Origin: Streptomyces sp. NBC_00582
GTDB taxonomy: Bacteria > Actinomycetota > Actinomycetes > Streptomycetales > Streptomycetaceae
Length of the DNA stretch: 64,000 nucleotides
Direction of reading: 5' to 3'
NCBI RefSeq assembly: GCF_036345155.1
Contig: NZ_CP107772.1
Coordinates: 3,658,001-3,722,000, forward strand
The position numbers and the translations under genes are program-made. The notes beneath the pieces were generated by a model. The model was not told the origin of the DNA. It saw only the letters and a program-made list of their open reading frames with translations, and ran no database searches. Of the stretch, positions 53,775 to 63,139 are shown piece after piece (position 1 is the first letter of the stretch; each line of letters starts with the position of its first letter).

Positions 53775-54773
53775 GTGGAGCGCAGGACGATCGGCGCGGG
53801 GGCGCTCTCGGTGGGGGCCGTCGGACTCGGGTGCATGCCGATGAGCTGGGGGTACAGCGGGTCGCGGCGGCGGGGCGAGGAGTCGGTGAGGGCGGTGCAC
53901 CGGGCGCTGGACCTGGGCTCGACGCTGCTGGACACGGCCGACATGTACGGCCCGTTCACCAACGAGCTGCTGCTGGGACGGGTGTTGAGGGAGCGGCGCG
54001 GGGACGCGTTCGTGTCGACGAAGGTCGGCCTGCTGGTCGGCGAGCAGCACATCGTGGCCAACGGCCGCCCCTCGTACGTGAGACGGGCCTGCGACGCGTC
54101 GCTGCGTCGGCTGCAGACGGATGTCATCGACCTGTACCAGCTCCACCGCGCCGACCCCGAGGTCCCCGTCGAGGAGACCTGGGGTGCGATGGCGGAGCTC
54201 GTCGGGGCGGGCAAGGTACGGGCGTTGGGGCTGTGCGCGGTGGGCGCGCGGGGCGGCCGGCGTCAGGGTGGACGGCTGCACGACACGACGATCGGGCAGT
54301 TGCGGCGGTTGCAGCAGGTGTTCCCGGTGAGCGCGGTGGAGGCGGAGCTGTCGGTGTGGTCGCCGGAGGCCCTGGACGCCCTGCTGCCGTGGTGCGAGGA
54401 GCGCGGGGTGGGCTTCCTGGCGGCGATGCCGCTGGGGAATGGTTTCCTCACCGGCACGCTGACCCCGGGCGAGGGGTTCGAACCGGACGACATGCGGGCC
54501 CGGCACCCCCGCTTCACCGCCGAGATGATGGCCGCGAACCAGCCCGTCGTCGCCGGTCTGCGCCGGGTGGCCGCGCGGCACGGGGACGGGGTGACGGCGG
54601 CGCAGGTGGCGCTGGCGTGGGTGCTGGCGCAGGGACGGCACGTGGTGCCGGTGCCGGGGGCGAAACAGGAGCGGTGGGTGGCGGAGAACGCCGGGGCGGC
54701 CGTGCTGCGGCTCACCGCCCGGGACCTGGACGAGGTGGCGGAGCTGCCCGCCGCCCAGGGATCGTGGGAGTGA
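53775..54773 (+). CDS. Aldo/keto reductase
   Basis: A 332-residue NADPH-dependent TIM-barrel reductase from GTG 53775. The catalytic tetrad is visible: D53 and Y58 (LLDTADMYGP), K83 (STKVG) and H124 (YQLHRAD). The C-terminal VPVPGAKQERWVAENAGA block binds the NADP phosphate. A Gly/Arg-rich insertion (GARGGRRQGGRLHD) replaces the usual loop near residue 155. It resembles the YajO/PhdYeiN group acting on aldehydes; the substrate is unknown. Confidence 0.92.
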   Translation: MERRTIGAGALSVGAVGLGCMPMSWGYSGSRRRGEESVRAVHRALDLGSTLLDTADMYGPFTNELLLGRVLRERRGDAFVSTKVGLLVGEQHIVANGRPSYVRRACDASLRRLQTDVIDLYQLHRADPEVPVEETWGAMAELVGAGKVRALGLCAVGARGGRRQGGRLHDTTIGQLRRLQQVFPVSAVEAELSVWSPEALDALLPWCEERGVGFLAAMPLGNGFLTGTLTPGEGFEPDDMRARHPRFTAEMMAANQPVVAGLRRVAARHGDGVTAAQVALAWVLAQGRHVVPVPGAKQERWVAENAGAAVLRLTARDLDEVAELPAAQGSWE

Positions 54774-54897
54774 GCGCCGTCGCGCCGGAGTGCCGCTTTC
54801 GGGTGGGACGGGCGGGGATCGGGAACCCGGGGCGCCGCTCCCGCGTAGGGACAGGTGGAAGCTGCCGCAGGACCGCCGGGGCGAAGGGAGCGGGATC

Positions 54898-56058
54898 GTG
54901 CGACGTCGAGTGGTGACGGCCGGGCTGGCCGCGGGTGCGCTGCTGTGGGCGGCCGGCTGCTCCTCGGGCGACGGAGGGTCGTCCGGGGCCGGCCCGAGCG
55001 CGGCCCCGAGCCGTACGACGGTCCAGGGCTCGTCCTCCCCGAGCGCCGAGGAGACCCCGCCCGCGAAGGGCACGGTCAAGGTGGTGCGCACGGTCGCCGA
55101 GGGCCTGAACTCCCCCTGGGGCCTGGCCCCGCTCCCCGAGGGCGGACTGCTGGTCGCCTCGCGCGACGAGGGCACGATCACCCACGTGGACGAGTCGAGC
55201 GGCAGGAAGACCGAGGTCGGCGAGGTCCCCGGGGTCTCCGCGGCCGGCGAGGGCGGACTGCTCGGCCTCGCCCTCTCCCCCGACTACGCCTCGGACCACA
55301 TGGTCTACGCGTACGTCACGTCGGTCTCGGACAACCGGATCGTCCGTATGATCTACGACCCGAAGCGGCCCGCCGGTGATCAGCTGGGCGCCCCGGACAC
55401 GGTCTTCAAGGGCATCCCCAAGGGCATGATCCACAACGGCGGCCGGATCGCCTTCGGCCCCGACGGGATGCTGTACGCCGGCACGGGCGAGAGCGGCGAA
55501 CGGGGGCTGGCCCAGGACAAGAAATCCCTGGGCGGCAAGATCCTGCGGCTGACCCCGGAGGGCGAGCCGGCTCCCGGGAACCCGTTCCCCGACTCCCCGG
55601 TCTACTCCTACGGCCACCGGAACGTGCAGGGGCTGGCCTGGGACTCCAAGCAGCGGCTGTTCGCCTCGGAGTTCGGCCAGGACACCTGGGACGAGCTGAA
55701 CGCGATCGAGCCGGGCGGCGACTACGGCTGGCCGGCGGCCGAGGGCGAGTCGGACAACGGCACGTACGTGAACCCGCTGGCCCAGTGGCACACCGACGAC
55801 GCCTCCCCCAGCGGCATCGCCTACGCGCAGGGCTCGATCTGGATGGCCGGCCTCAAGGGACAGCGCCTGTGGCGCATACCCCTCAAGGGCACCGAGGCCT
55901 CGGCGGACCCCCAGGCCTTCCTCCAGGGCGACCTCGGCCGGCTGCGCACCGTGGTCGCGGCGGGCGGCGACAAGCTCTGGGTCACCACCAGCAACACGGA
56001 CGGGCGGGGCACCCCGAAGGAGGGCGACGACCGGATCCTGGAGCTGGAGGTGAGCTGA
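54898..56058 (+). CDS. PQQ-dependent sugar dehydrogenase-like lipoprotein (GDH-B/Hhip family)
   Basis: A 386-residue lipoprotein: the signal MRRRVVTAGLAAGALLWAAGC places the lipid Cys near 21, followed by a Ser/Gly-rich linker. The six-bladed beta-propeller begins at VVRTVAEGLNSPWGLAPLPEGGLLVASRDEG and shows ERGLAQDKKSLGGKILRL, YSYGHRNVQGLAWD and EFGQDTWDELNAIEPGGDYGWP, the GSDH signatures. GTG 54898 has AAGGGAG 6-7 nt upstream. Most actinobacterial members are not proven to bind PQQ, so enzymatic activity is tentative. Confidence 0.9.
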   Translation: MRRRVVTAGLAAGALLWAAGCSSGDGGSSGAGPSAAPSRTTVQGSSSPSAEETPPAKGTVKVVRTVAEGLNSPWGLAPLPEGGLLVASRDEGTITHVDESSGRKTEVGEVPGVSAAGEGGLLGLALSPDYASDHMVYAYVTSVSDNRIVRMIYDPKRPAGDQLGAPDTVFKGIPKGMIHNGGRIAFGPDGMLYAGTGESGERGLAQDKKSLGGKILRLTPEGEPAPGNPFPDSPVYSYGHRNVQGLAWDSKQRLFASEFGQDTWDELNAIEPGGDYGWPAAEGESDNGTYVNPLAQWHTDDASPSGIAYAQGSIWMAGLKGQRLWRIPLKGTEASADPQAFLQGDLGRLRTVVAAGGDKLWVTTSNTDGRGTPKEGDDRILELEVS

Positions 56059-56064
56059 GCGGCG

Positions 56065-59000
56065 TCACGCGAGCGCCCGTTTCCCCGCCGCCGTCTCCGG
56101 CCGTGGCGCGAACACGCCCAGGCGGTGGGCCAGGGCCGCCGCCTCTCCCCGGCCCGAGACGCCGAGCTTGGCGAGGATGTTGGAGACGTGGACGCTGGCC
56201 GTCTTCGGCGAGATGAAGAGCTCCACGGCGATCTGGCGGTTGGTGAGGCCGGCGCAGACCAGGCGCAGCACATCGCGTTCCCGGGTGGTCAGGCCCAGGG
56301 CGTCGGCGGGGTCGGCGGAGCTCCGCGGGACGAGCGGGAGACGGGCTCGCCGGGCGAGGGCGGTGACCGCGTCGACCAGCGGGCGGGCCCCGAGATGCGC
56401 GGCGACGGCATGGGCGAGGCGCAGAAGCTCCGCCACGCGGTCGCGGTCCTCGTCGCCCGCCGCGAGCAGGGCCTCGGCGAGGCGGTGCCGGGTGCGGGCG
56501 AGATCGTAGGGGCGTTCCAACCGCTCGAAGGCGGTGACCACCTCGCACCAGTCGTCCGGGGCGGTGCGTCCCTCCGCGCGCCGCAGTTCGGCGCGGAGCC
56601 AGCGTTCGTGCGCCTGCCAGACGGGGGCGAGGGTCGGAAGGGACCTGGCGGTCTCGCGGATGGTGGCCGGGAGACCCTCGCCGCCCTCGGCGGCGGTGAT
56701 CAGCAGGGGCCAGGCGTAGCGCTGGGCGCCGAGCGGCAGGCCCGCTTCCAGGGCTCGTTCGAGGTGGGCGCGGGCGTCGGCGGGGCGGCCCTCGGCGAGG
56801 GCCAGGGCGACGGCGATCCGGGTGAGCGGGAGGTGGTGCTGGGCCGCGCGTTCATGGGCGCCGAAGAAGCCCTGGGCGGCGGTCAGTTGGCGTTCGGACT
56901 CGGCGTAGTCGCCGCGGGCGAGGGAGAGTTCGGCGCGGCGGGTGGCGTGGATGCCCTGGGCCGCGACACCCTGGCCGACCCGGTCGGCGACGGCGGCGGA
57001 GGCGGCCTCGGACTCGTCCCAGCGGCCCAGGGAGTACAGGGACTCGGCGAGGTTGCCGCAGACCCAGGCCTTGGTGTCGGTCAGTCCGTGCCGCTCGGCG
57101 TAGTCGACGCCCTCGTGGAGGATCGTCACGGCCTCCCGGGAGCGGCCGACGGCCTCCAGTTCGGAGGGGAGGTTGATGTAGACGCTGAGCGCGACGGACG
57201 TGATGTCCTCGGCCAGGGCCCGCTCCTTCACCTCGTACATCTCCGCCAGTCCGGCCTCGATGTCCCCGCTGTCGACCATGAGGGTGCCGAGGACCTGGCG
57301 GGCGTCGAGTTCGGTCTCGCGGGCGCCGACCATCCGGGCGTACTCGACCGCGCGCCGTGCGTCGTCGTAGGCCTCGGGGCCGGGCGAGTGGATCATCGAC
57401 CAGTTGGCGACGCGGGTGAGGACCTGGGCGTGCACCTCGCTGGGCGGCAGGCCGCGCACGAGGTCCTGGGCGCGGGCCAGTTCCTCGCGGCCGCTGCCCC
57501 GGCCCAGGGAACGCACCAGGCGGGAGCGCTGGACCCAGAACCAGGCGGAGCGCTGGGGGTCGTTCTCGTCGGCGAGGAGCCGCAGCGCCCGCTTGGTGAT
57601 CTTCAGGGCGCGTTCGCGTTCCCCGCAGAAGCGGCCGGCGACGGCGGCCTCGGCCATGAGGTCGAGGTAGCGCAGCGGGGTGGTGGCGGGGTCGCAGCCG
57701 CAGGGAGGGTAGGCCTCGGTGTAGTCGACGGGGCGCAGCTGTGACCGTACGTCCTCGGGGGCCGTCTCCCACAGGTCCATCGCCCGTTCCAGGAGCCGCA
57801 GTTGCTCGCTGTAGGCGCTCCGGGAGCGGGCCGCGACGGAGGCGTCCAGGACGGCGGGCAGGGCCTTGGCGGGTTCGTGGGCGTGGTACCAGTAGCTGGC
57901 CAGGCGCATGACGCGCTCGTCGGCGGGGACGAGCGTCGGGTGGGCTTCGAGGGCCTCGGCGTAGCGGCGGTTGAGGCGGGAGCGTTCGCCGGGGAGCAGG
58001 TCGTCGCCGACGGCCTCGCGGACCAGGGAGTGGCGGAAGCGATAGCCGTCGCCGTCGGGGGTGGCGAGCAGGAGATTGGCGTCGACGGCGGCCCGCAGCG
58101 CCGCGATCAGCTCGTCCTCGGAGAGCCGGGCGACGGCCTCCAGCAGCCGGTACTCGACGGTGGAGCCGCCCTCGGCGACGATCCGGGCGACGAGCTGGGC
58201 GGCCTCGGGCAGCGCCTCGACCCGGACCAGGAGCAGATCGCGCAGGGAGTCGGTGAGGCCGGTGCAGCAGCCCTCGTGGGCGGCGACGGCGAGTTCCTCG
58301 ACGAAGAAGGCGTTGCCGTCGGAGCGTTCGAAGATGTCGTCGACCTGGGCGGGGTCGGGTTCACAGGCGAGGATGCCGGCGATCTGACGGCCGGTCTCCT
58401 CGCGGGTGAGGCGGCCGAGTTCGAGGCGCTTGAGGGTGCGCAGCCGGTCGAGTTCGGCGAGCAGGGGGCGCAGCGGGTGGCGGCGGTGGATGTCGTCGGC
58501 GCGATAGGTGGCGAGGACGACGAGGCGGCCGGTGCGCAGGGTGCGCAGCAGGTAGGAGAGCAGATGGCGGGTGGAGGCGTCGGCCCAGTGCAGGTCCTCC
58601 AGGGCGAGGACGACCGTGCGGTCGGCGGCGACGCGTTCCAGGAGGCGGGCGGTGAGCTCGAAGAGGCGGGCCATGCCCTCCTCGTCGTGGCGGCCGGGGC
58701 GGGTCTCGCCCATCTCGGGAAGCAGCCGGGCCAGTTCCGTCTCCTGGCCGGCGGCCGCGGCGGCGAGCTCGTCGGGCAGGGCGCGGCGCAGGGCGCGCAG
58801 GGCGGTGGAGAAGGGGGCGAACGGCAGGCCGTCGGCGCCGATCTCGACACAGCCGCCGAGGGCGACGACGGCACCCCGGCGGGCGGCCTCGGCCGTGTAC
58901 TCCTCGACGAGCCGGGTCTTGCCGACCCCGGCCTCACCGGCGATCAGGAAGGCCTGTGGCTCTCCCGCGGCGGCGCGGGAGAGCGCGTCGTCGAGGATGC

Positions 59001-59178
59001 CGAGCTCGTCGCGGCGGCCGACGAAGACGGGACTGACGGACCGGGTTTCCACGGGGGCGAGCATCGCACGCGAGGACGACACCGGCCCACTCGTTATCGG
59101 TGCGGGCCCGCTCGTGACCGGTGCCGGAGGGCGGCCGACCCCCGTGCGGCCGCCCTCCGCCGCGGCCTCGGCGGTCAT
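56065..59178 (-). CDS. Large ATP-binding LuxR-family (LAL-type) regulator
   Basis: A 1037-residue STAND-type activator. The Walker A motif GEAGVGKT is at 81-88 and the Walker B block VVLALEDLHWADAS near 190, followed by a winged-helix region, then a long TPR-like helical array (about 430-930) and a C-terminal LuxR helix-turn-helix (LTTRERDVLRLVCAGLTNRQIAVELFISPKTASVHVSNILAKLG). LAL regulators activate catabolic or antibiotic genes after ligand and ATP binding. The ATG at 59178 overlaps the stop of a small upstream gene (ATGA), supporting this start. Convergent with the sugar dehydrogenase-like gene. Confidence 0.93.
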   Translation of the reverse strand: MTAEAAAEGGRTGVGRPPAPVTSGPAPITSGPVSSSRAMLAPVETRSVSPVFVGRRDELGILDDALSRAAAGEPQAFLIAGEAGVGKTRLVEEYTAEAARRGAVVALGGCVEIGADGLPFAPFSTALRALRRALPDELAAAAAGQETELARLLPEMGETRPGRHDEEGMARLFELTARLLERVAADRTVVLALEDLHWADASTRHLLSYLLRTLRTGRLVVLATYRADDIHRRHPLRPLLAELDRLRTLKRLELGRLTREETGRQIAGILACEPDPAQVDDIFERSDGNAFFVEELAVAAHEGCCTGLTDSLRDLLLVRVEALPEAAQLVARIVAEGGSTVEYRLLEAVARLSEDELIAALRAAVDANLLLATPDGDGYRFRHSLVREAVGDDLLPGERSRLNRRYAEALEAHPTLVPADERVMRLASYWYHAHEPAKALPAVLDASVAARSRSAYSEQLRLLERAMDLWETAPEDVRSQLRPVDYTEAYPPCGCDPATTPLRYLDLMAEAAVAGRFCGERERALKITKRALRLLADENDPQRSAWFWVQRSRLVRSLGRGSGREELARAQDLVRGLPPSEVHAQVLTRVANWSMIHSPGPEAYDDARRAVEYARMVGARETELDARQVLGTLMVDSGDIEAGLAEMYEVKERALAEDITSVALSVYINLPSELEAVGRSREAVTILHEGVDYAERHGLTDTKAWVCGNLAESLYSLGRWDESEAASAAVADRVGQGVAAQGIHATRRAELSLARGDYAESERQLTAAQGFFGAHERAAQHHLPLTRIAVALALAEGRPADARAHLERALEAGLPLGAQRYAWPLLITAAEGGEGLPATIRETARSLPTLAPVWQAHERWLRAELRRAEGRTAPDDWCEVVTAFERLERPYDLARTRHRLAEALLAAGDEDRDRVAELLRLAHAVAAHLGARPLVDAVTALARRARLPLVPRSSADPADALGLTTRERDVLRLVCAGLTNRQIAVELFISPKTASVHVSNILAKLGVSGRGEAAALAHRLGVFAPRPETAAGKRALA

Positions 59179-59381
59179 GCCGGGCGGGCGAGCCGTGGGC
59201 CGCGGGGCGGGGCGCTATGGGACTCGCCCTCGCCGGTCCCTCCGTTCCGTCCGGCGGCGCGCTCGGCGGCCTCGCGGCGGGCGGCGCGGCGGCTGCGGAC
59301 GGCCTCGCGGGCCAGCCGCTCGTGCGCGGCGCGGCGCAGCAGCTCGGCGGCGCGGGCCTGCTGGATCTCGTACTCGTACAT
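59175..59381 (-). CDS. Small Arg/Ala-rich protein coupled to the LAL regulator
   Basis: A 68-residue protein starting at ATG 59381 with AAGGGG 7 nt upstream. MYEYEIQQARAAELLRRAAHERLAREAVRSRRAARREAAERAAG predicts one long basic amphipathic helix, then a Gly/Ser/Pro tail. It is related in character to short Streptomyces hypothetical proteins but no function is known. Its TGA overlaps the regulator ATG, so both are translated from one message and in stoichiometric relation. Confidence 0.75.
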   Translation of the reverse strand: MYEYEIQQARAAELLRRAAHERLAREAVRSRRAARREAAERAAGRNGGTGEGESHSAPPRGPRLARPA

Positions 59382-59518
59382 GGCGGGTCCCCTTGGGAAG
59401 GCGGTCTTTCGCGGCGCCTGCCGCGATGTCTCCACCCTCGTGGGTGAGGGGGGTGCGCCACATCGGGAGAGTTCCGCATCTTCGGCGGTGCGCGGGGGCC
59501 TTAGACGCGAGAGAGGGA

Positions 59519-59557
59519 CCTCAGGGCCGCCGTAAGGTGCTTACGGCGGGCCTGAGG
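59519..59557. terminator. Strong terminator between membrane-protein gene and small coupled gene
   Basis: CCTCAGGGCCGCCGTAAG (59519-59536), loop GTG, and CTTACGGCGGGCCTGAGG (59540-59557) pair at 17 of 18 positions. It starts 21 bp after the end of the upstream minus-strand membrane-protein gene. Confidence 0.88.
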
Positions 59558-59578
59558 CCCCTCGTGACGTGCGCGGAC

Positions 59579-60136
59579 TCAGCTCGCGGAGGGCAGGCCG
59601 AGCAGGGCGTCGGTGTACTTGAGGACGGCCAGCAGCAGGCCGATCACCCCGAGCACCACGCCGGCCCAGGAGACGGACTTGATCCAGGGGGCCTGCGGGC
59701 CGGGGTTGCCGAAGGCGGGACGGGCCAGCACGACGACACCGGTGACCAGGGCGAGCAGCGCGAACACGCCGGCCCACAGGGCGGTGGCCTGCCAGGCGTC
59801 GCCGTAGACCGCCTGGATCTGCTCGGCGACGCCCGCGGTCGACGAGGTCTGCAGCTGGCCGACGAGGGTCTGGCGGGCGCCCGCGATCGTGCCGATCCAG
59901 CTCCCGCTGAGCGACACGAGGCCGAGCACGGCGGAGACGACGGCGCCCGCGCCCTGGCCGACGCCGGTGGCGCCCTGCGTCCCGGCGCCGTCCTCGGCGC
60001 CGGCCTCGTCCCCGGCCTCGAGGAGGTCCTCGGCCTCGCCCGTCTCGTCGGTGGTGGTCACGTCGTCGGACGCGTCGGTCTTGGTGAGGTCCGCCGTCTG
60101 CTCGTCGGCGGCCTCGTCAACAGTCTTGGTTCCCAT
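59579..60136 (-). CDS. Acidic-tailed membrane protein of unknown function
   Basis: A 185-residue protein with an acidic, Thr-rich cytoplasmic N-terminus (about 1-58, TVDEAADEQTADLTKTDASDD) followed by three hydrophobic segments: a weak one at about 60-85 (AGAVVSAVLGLVSLSGSWIGT), then 118-138 and 150-172. A loop contains QTLVGQLQTSSTAGVAEQIQAVYG. I do not recognise a family beyond Streptomyces hypothetical membrane proteins. ATG 60136 is preceded by GAGG at short spacing. Confidence 0.85.
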   Translation of the reverse strand: MGTKTVDEAADEQTADLTKTDASDDVTTTDETGEAEDLLEAGDEAGAEDGAGTQGATGVGQGAGAVVSAVLGLVSLSGSWIGTIAGARQTLVGQLQTSSTAGVAEQIQAVYGDAWQATALWAGVFALLALVTGVVVLARPAFGNPGPQAPWIKSVSWAGVVLGVIGLLLAVLKYTDALLGLPSAS

Positions 60137-60172
60137 AACCTCGCACCGTACGGACGCTCTCTGAGAGGTCCC

Positions 60173-60748
60173 TTAATGATCGTTGTGAGCGGCACGCGCG
60201 TGTGCGGCGCGCCACTCCCGGGCCAGCACGGACCAGACTTCGAGGTCGTGCCGCACCCCACGATAGGGGTAGGCCTCACGGCGGACGCCGTCGCGGGTGA
60301 ACCCGAGCCGCCGGGCGACGTTGAGGCTGTTGGTGTTGCCCGCCGAGGCGACCCACTCCACGCGCTGGATCCCGCGCCGTTCCACGGCGAAGTCGATCAG
60401 CACCCGCATGGCCCGGGTGACCAGGCCGCGGCCGGTGCCGGCGGGTTCCAGCCAGCAGCCGACCTCGCAGTTCCCGCTCTCGGCGTCGAAGTTCAGGAAC
60501 AGCACCCCGCCGACGAGCCTGCCCTCCAGCCAGAGTCCGTGCAGGGAGCCGGTGTCGGCGGCGCGCAGGTCGGCGTACCGCTGGAGCACCTCGCGGGCGC
60601 CGGCGGCGTCGGTGGCCTGGGCGCCGAAGGGGATGTACTCGTTGATGTACGCGCGGCCCCGGTCGAGGTGGGCCAGGAACTCCTCGGCGTGCCAGGGTTC
60701 CAGCGGCCGCAGTTCGGCTCCGTCGTCACCCAGCGATATCGCGTACAT
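60173..60748 (-). CDS. GNAT acetyltransferase (RimJ/RimL-like)
   Basis: A 191-residue N-acetyltransferase. RPLEPWHAEEFLAHLDRGR leads the fold, GCWLEPAGTGRGLVTRAMRVLIDFA carries the acetyl-CoA pyrophosphate loop, and RVEWVASAGNTNSLNVARRLGFTRDGVRREA is the characteristic RimL-type C-terminal block. I chose ATG 60748 (GGAG 10 nt upstream), which places its start 23 nt inside the end of the MMPL gene, implying coupling. It likely acetylates a ribosomal protein or small amine. Confidence 0.9.
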   Translation of the reverse strand: MYAISLGDDGAELRPLEPWHAEEFLAHLDRGRAYINEYIPFGAQATDAAGAREVLQRYADLRAADTGSLHGLWLEGRLVGGVLFLNFDAESGNCEVGCWLEPAGTGRGLVTRAMRVLIDFAVERRGIQRVEWVASAGNTNSLNVARRLGFTRDGVRREAYPYRGVRHDLEVWSVLAREWRAAHARAAHNDH

Positions 60749-62963
60749 CCGGCTGCGGCTCCTTCTCCAGGTCCTCTGCGCCCTCCACGACCGTGTCGAG
60801 CCTCTCATGGGCGGCGCGGCACTCGGGCGGTTCGATGCTGATCCGCGGCAGGCGCCGGTCGAGCCAGCGGGGCAGCCACCAGTTGGCGCCGCCGAGCAGA
60901 TGCATCAGCGCGGGCACCAGCAGGGTGCGCAGGACGAAGGCGTCGAGGGCGACGGCGGCGGCGAGCGCGATGCCGAACATGGCGATCACCCGGTCGCCGC
61001 TGAGGACGAAGGCGAGGAACACCGAGATCATGATGACCGCGGCGGAGTTGATCACGCGGCTGGTCTCGGCGAGGCCGACGCGGACGGCCCGCCGGTTGTC
61101 GCCGGTCTCCAGCCACTCCTCGTACATCCGGCTCACCAGGAACACCTGGTAGTCCATGGAGAGCCCGAAGAGGACGGAGACCATGATGACGGGGAGGAAG
61201 GGCTCGATCGGTCCGGCCCGGCCGAGGCCGAGCAGTTCGCTCCCCCAGCCCCACTGGAAGATCGCGACGACGACCCCGAAGGCGGCGGCGACGGCGGCCA
61301 CGTTCATCGCGGCGGCCTTGAGCGGGATGCCGACGGACCGGAAGGCGAGCAGGAGCAGCAGACAGCCGAGCCCGATGACGACGCCGACGAAGAGCGGCAG
61401 CTTGCCGACGATGACCCCGGCGAAGTCGTCGTAGCCCGCCGTGACGCCGCCCACCTGGAGGTCGAGGGCGGTGCCGGCCTCGGCCCGGGGCAGCACCTCC
61501 TCGCGCAGCCGGTCGACGAGCTCGCTGGTGCTCCTGGACTGCGGGGCGGACTCCGGTACGACGGTGAGATACGCGAGGTGTCCGCCGGAGTCGAAGGTGA
61601 CCGGGGTCACCGAGGCGACGCCCTCGGTGGCGCGCAGGGTGGTGTCGAGGTTGTCGAGGGCGAGCCTGTCCTCGGCGCCGTCGACGCGGGTCACCAGGGT
61701 CAGCGGGCCGTTGACTCCGGCGCCGAAGCCGTCGGCGAGAAGGTCGTAGGCCTGGCGGGTGGTGGAGGTCTTCGGGTCGTTGCCCTGGTCGGAGGTGCCG
61801 AGGCGCAGGGAGAGGGTCGGCAGGGCGAGGACGGCGATGACGAGGAGGGCGAGCGCGCCGAGCAGCTTGGGGTGGCGCTCGACGAACGCGGACCAGCGGG
61901 CGGCGAACCCGGTGGGCACCTCCGGCTCGGGTCCGTGTTCTGCGAGGCGCCGGCGTTCGCGGCGGCTGAGGGCGCGGGGGCCGATCCACGCGAGCAGGGC
62001 GGGCAGCAGGGTCACCGAGGCGGCGACGGTGAGGACGACGGTCAGGGAGGCCGCTATCGCGACGCCGTTGAGGAAGTTCAGGCGCAGGATCAGCATGCCG
62101 AGCAGGGCTATGCAGACCGTGGCGCCCGCGAAGACGACCGCGCGGCCGGTCGTCGCCACGGCGTCGGTGGCGGCCACGGTGGGTGTGAGGCCCCTTTTGA
62201 GGCCGCGCCGGTGGCGGGTCACGATGAACAGCGCGTAGTCGATGCCGACGCCGAGCCCGACGAGCATGCCGAGCATGGGGGCGAAGTCGGCGACCGTCAT
62301 GGCGTGCCCGAGGAGCTGGATGCCGGCGTAGGCGGTGCCGACGCCGACCAGGGCGGTGGCGATGGGCAGCAACGAGGCGGCGAGCGAGCCGAAGGCGAGG
62401 AACAGCACGACGGCGGCGACGGCCACGCCGACGATCTCGGCGAGATGGCCGCCGGTGGACTCGGTGAGGGCGATGGCGCTGCCGCCCAGTTCGACCTGGA
62501 GTCCGTCGCTCTCGGCGGCCTTGGCGGTCTTGACGACGGCCCGCGCCTCGGAGGTGTCGATGTCCTCGGCGCGGTCGGCGAAGGTGACGGTGGCGTACGC
62601 CGTGTGCCCGTCCTCGCTGATCTGCGCGGCGCCCTGGTCGCCGTAGGGGCCGGCGACGGAGGCCACCCCGGGCAGGTCGGCGATCTTCTCCAGCGCCCGG
62701 GTCATGGTCTGTTCGACGGCGGCGGCGCGGACGGTGCCGGAGGTGGTGTGCCAGACGACGGTGTCGCCGTCGCCGCCGAGGGTCGGGAACCCCTCGGCGA
62801 GCAGCCGGGTGGCGCGGCCGGACTCGGTGCCGGGGACCTCGTAGTCGTTGGAGTAGGCGGAGCCGGTGGCGAGGGCGGCGGTGGCCGTGCCGACGAGAGC
62901 GAGAAGCCAGAGCACCACCACGACGAGGCGGTTGCGGACACACCAACGTGCGAGGGCTGCCAC
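60726..62963 (-). CDS. MMPL/RND-family membrane transporter
   Basis: A 745-residue transporter with two six-helix RND halves. Each half begins with one helix, a large extracytoplasmic domain (SNDYEVPGTESGRA..., then SDQGNDPKTSTTRQAYDLLADGF) and a five-helix bundle. GLGVGIDYALFIVTRHRRG and LFGLSMDYQVFLVSRMYEEW carry the proton-relay Asp-Tyr pairs typical of MmpL. In actinobacteria these export lipids or lipid-linked metabolites. The start is GTG 62963. It is followed by the GNAT gene with overlap. Confidence 0.93.
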   Translation of the reverse strand: MAALARWCVRNRLVVVVLWLLALVGTATAALATGSAYSNDYEVPGTESGRATRLLAEGFPTLGGDGDTVVWHTTSGTVRAAAVEQTMTRALEKIADLPGVASVAGPYGDQGAAQISEDGHTAYATVTFADRAEDIDTSEARAVVKTAKAAESDGLQVELGGSAIALTESTGGHLAEIVGVAVAAVVLFLAFGSLAASLLPIATALVGVGTAYAGIQLLGHAMTVADFAPMLGMLVGLGVGIDYALFIVTRHRRGLKRGLTPTVAATDAVATTGRAVVFAGATVCIALLGMLILRLNFLNGVAIAASLTVVLTVAASVTLLPALLAWIGPRALSRRERRRLAEHGPEPEVPTGFAARWSAFVERHPKLLGALALLVIAVLALPTLSLRLGTSDQGNDPKTSTTRQAYDLLADGFGAGVNGPLTLVTRVDGAEDRLALDNLDTTLRATEGVASVTPVTFDSGGHLAYLTVVPESAPQSRSTSELVDRLREEVLPRAEAGTALDLQVGGVTAGYDDFAGVIVGKLPLFVGVVIGLGCLLLLLAFRSVGIPLKAAAMNVAAVAAAFGVVVAIFQWGWGSELLGLGRAGPIEPFLPVIMVSVLFGLSMDYQVFLVSRMYEEWLETGDNRRAVRVGLAETSRVINSAAVIMISVFLAFVLSGDRVIAMFGIALAAAVALDAFVLRTLLVPALMHLLGGANWWLPRWLDRRLPRISIEPPECRAAHERLDTVVEGAEDLEKEPQPDVRDIAG

Positions 62964-63139
62964 TGACGTGCTCCCGGGGTGAATTGTGGATCTTTGACCG
63001 GGAAACAGCCCGCAAAGAACGTATGAGCGATGCGAGGCTACTCTTGCAGGCGATGAAGATCCTTTGACGCGTTCGTGCGTCTTTTCACAAGAGTGGGAGG
63101 CAGATCACAGGACAATAACGACGAGGCTGTCGGCGCACG

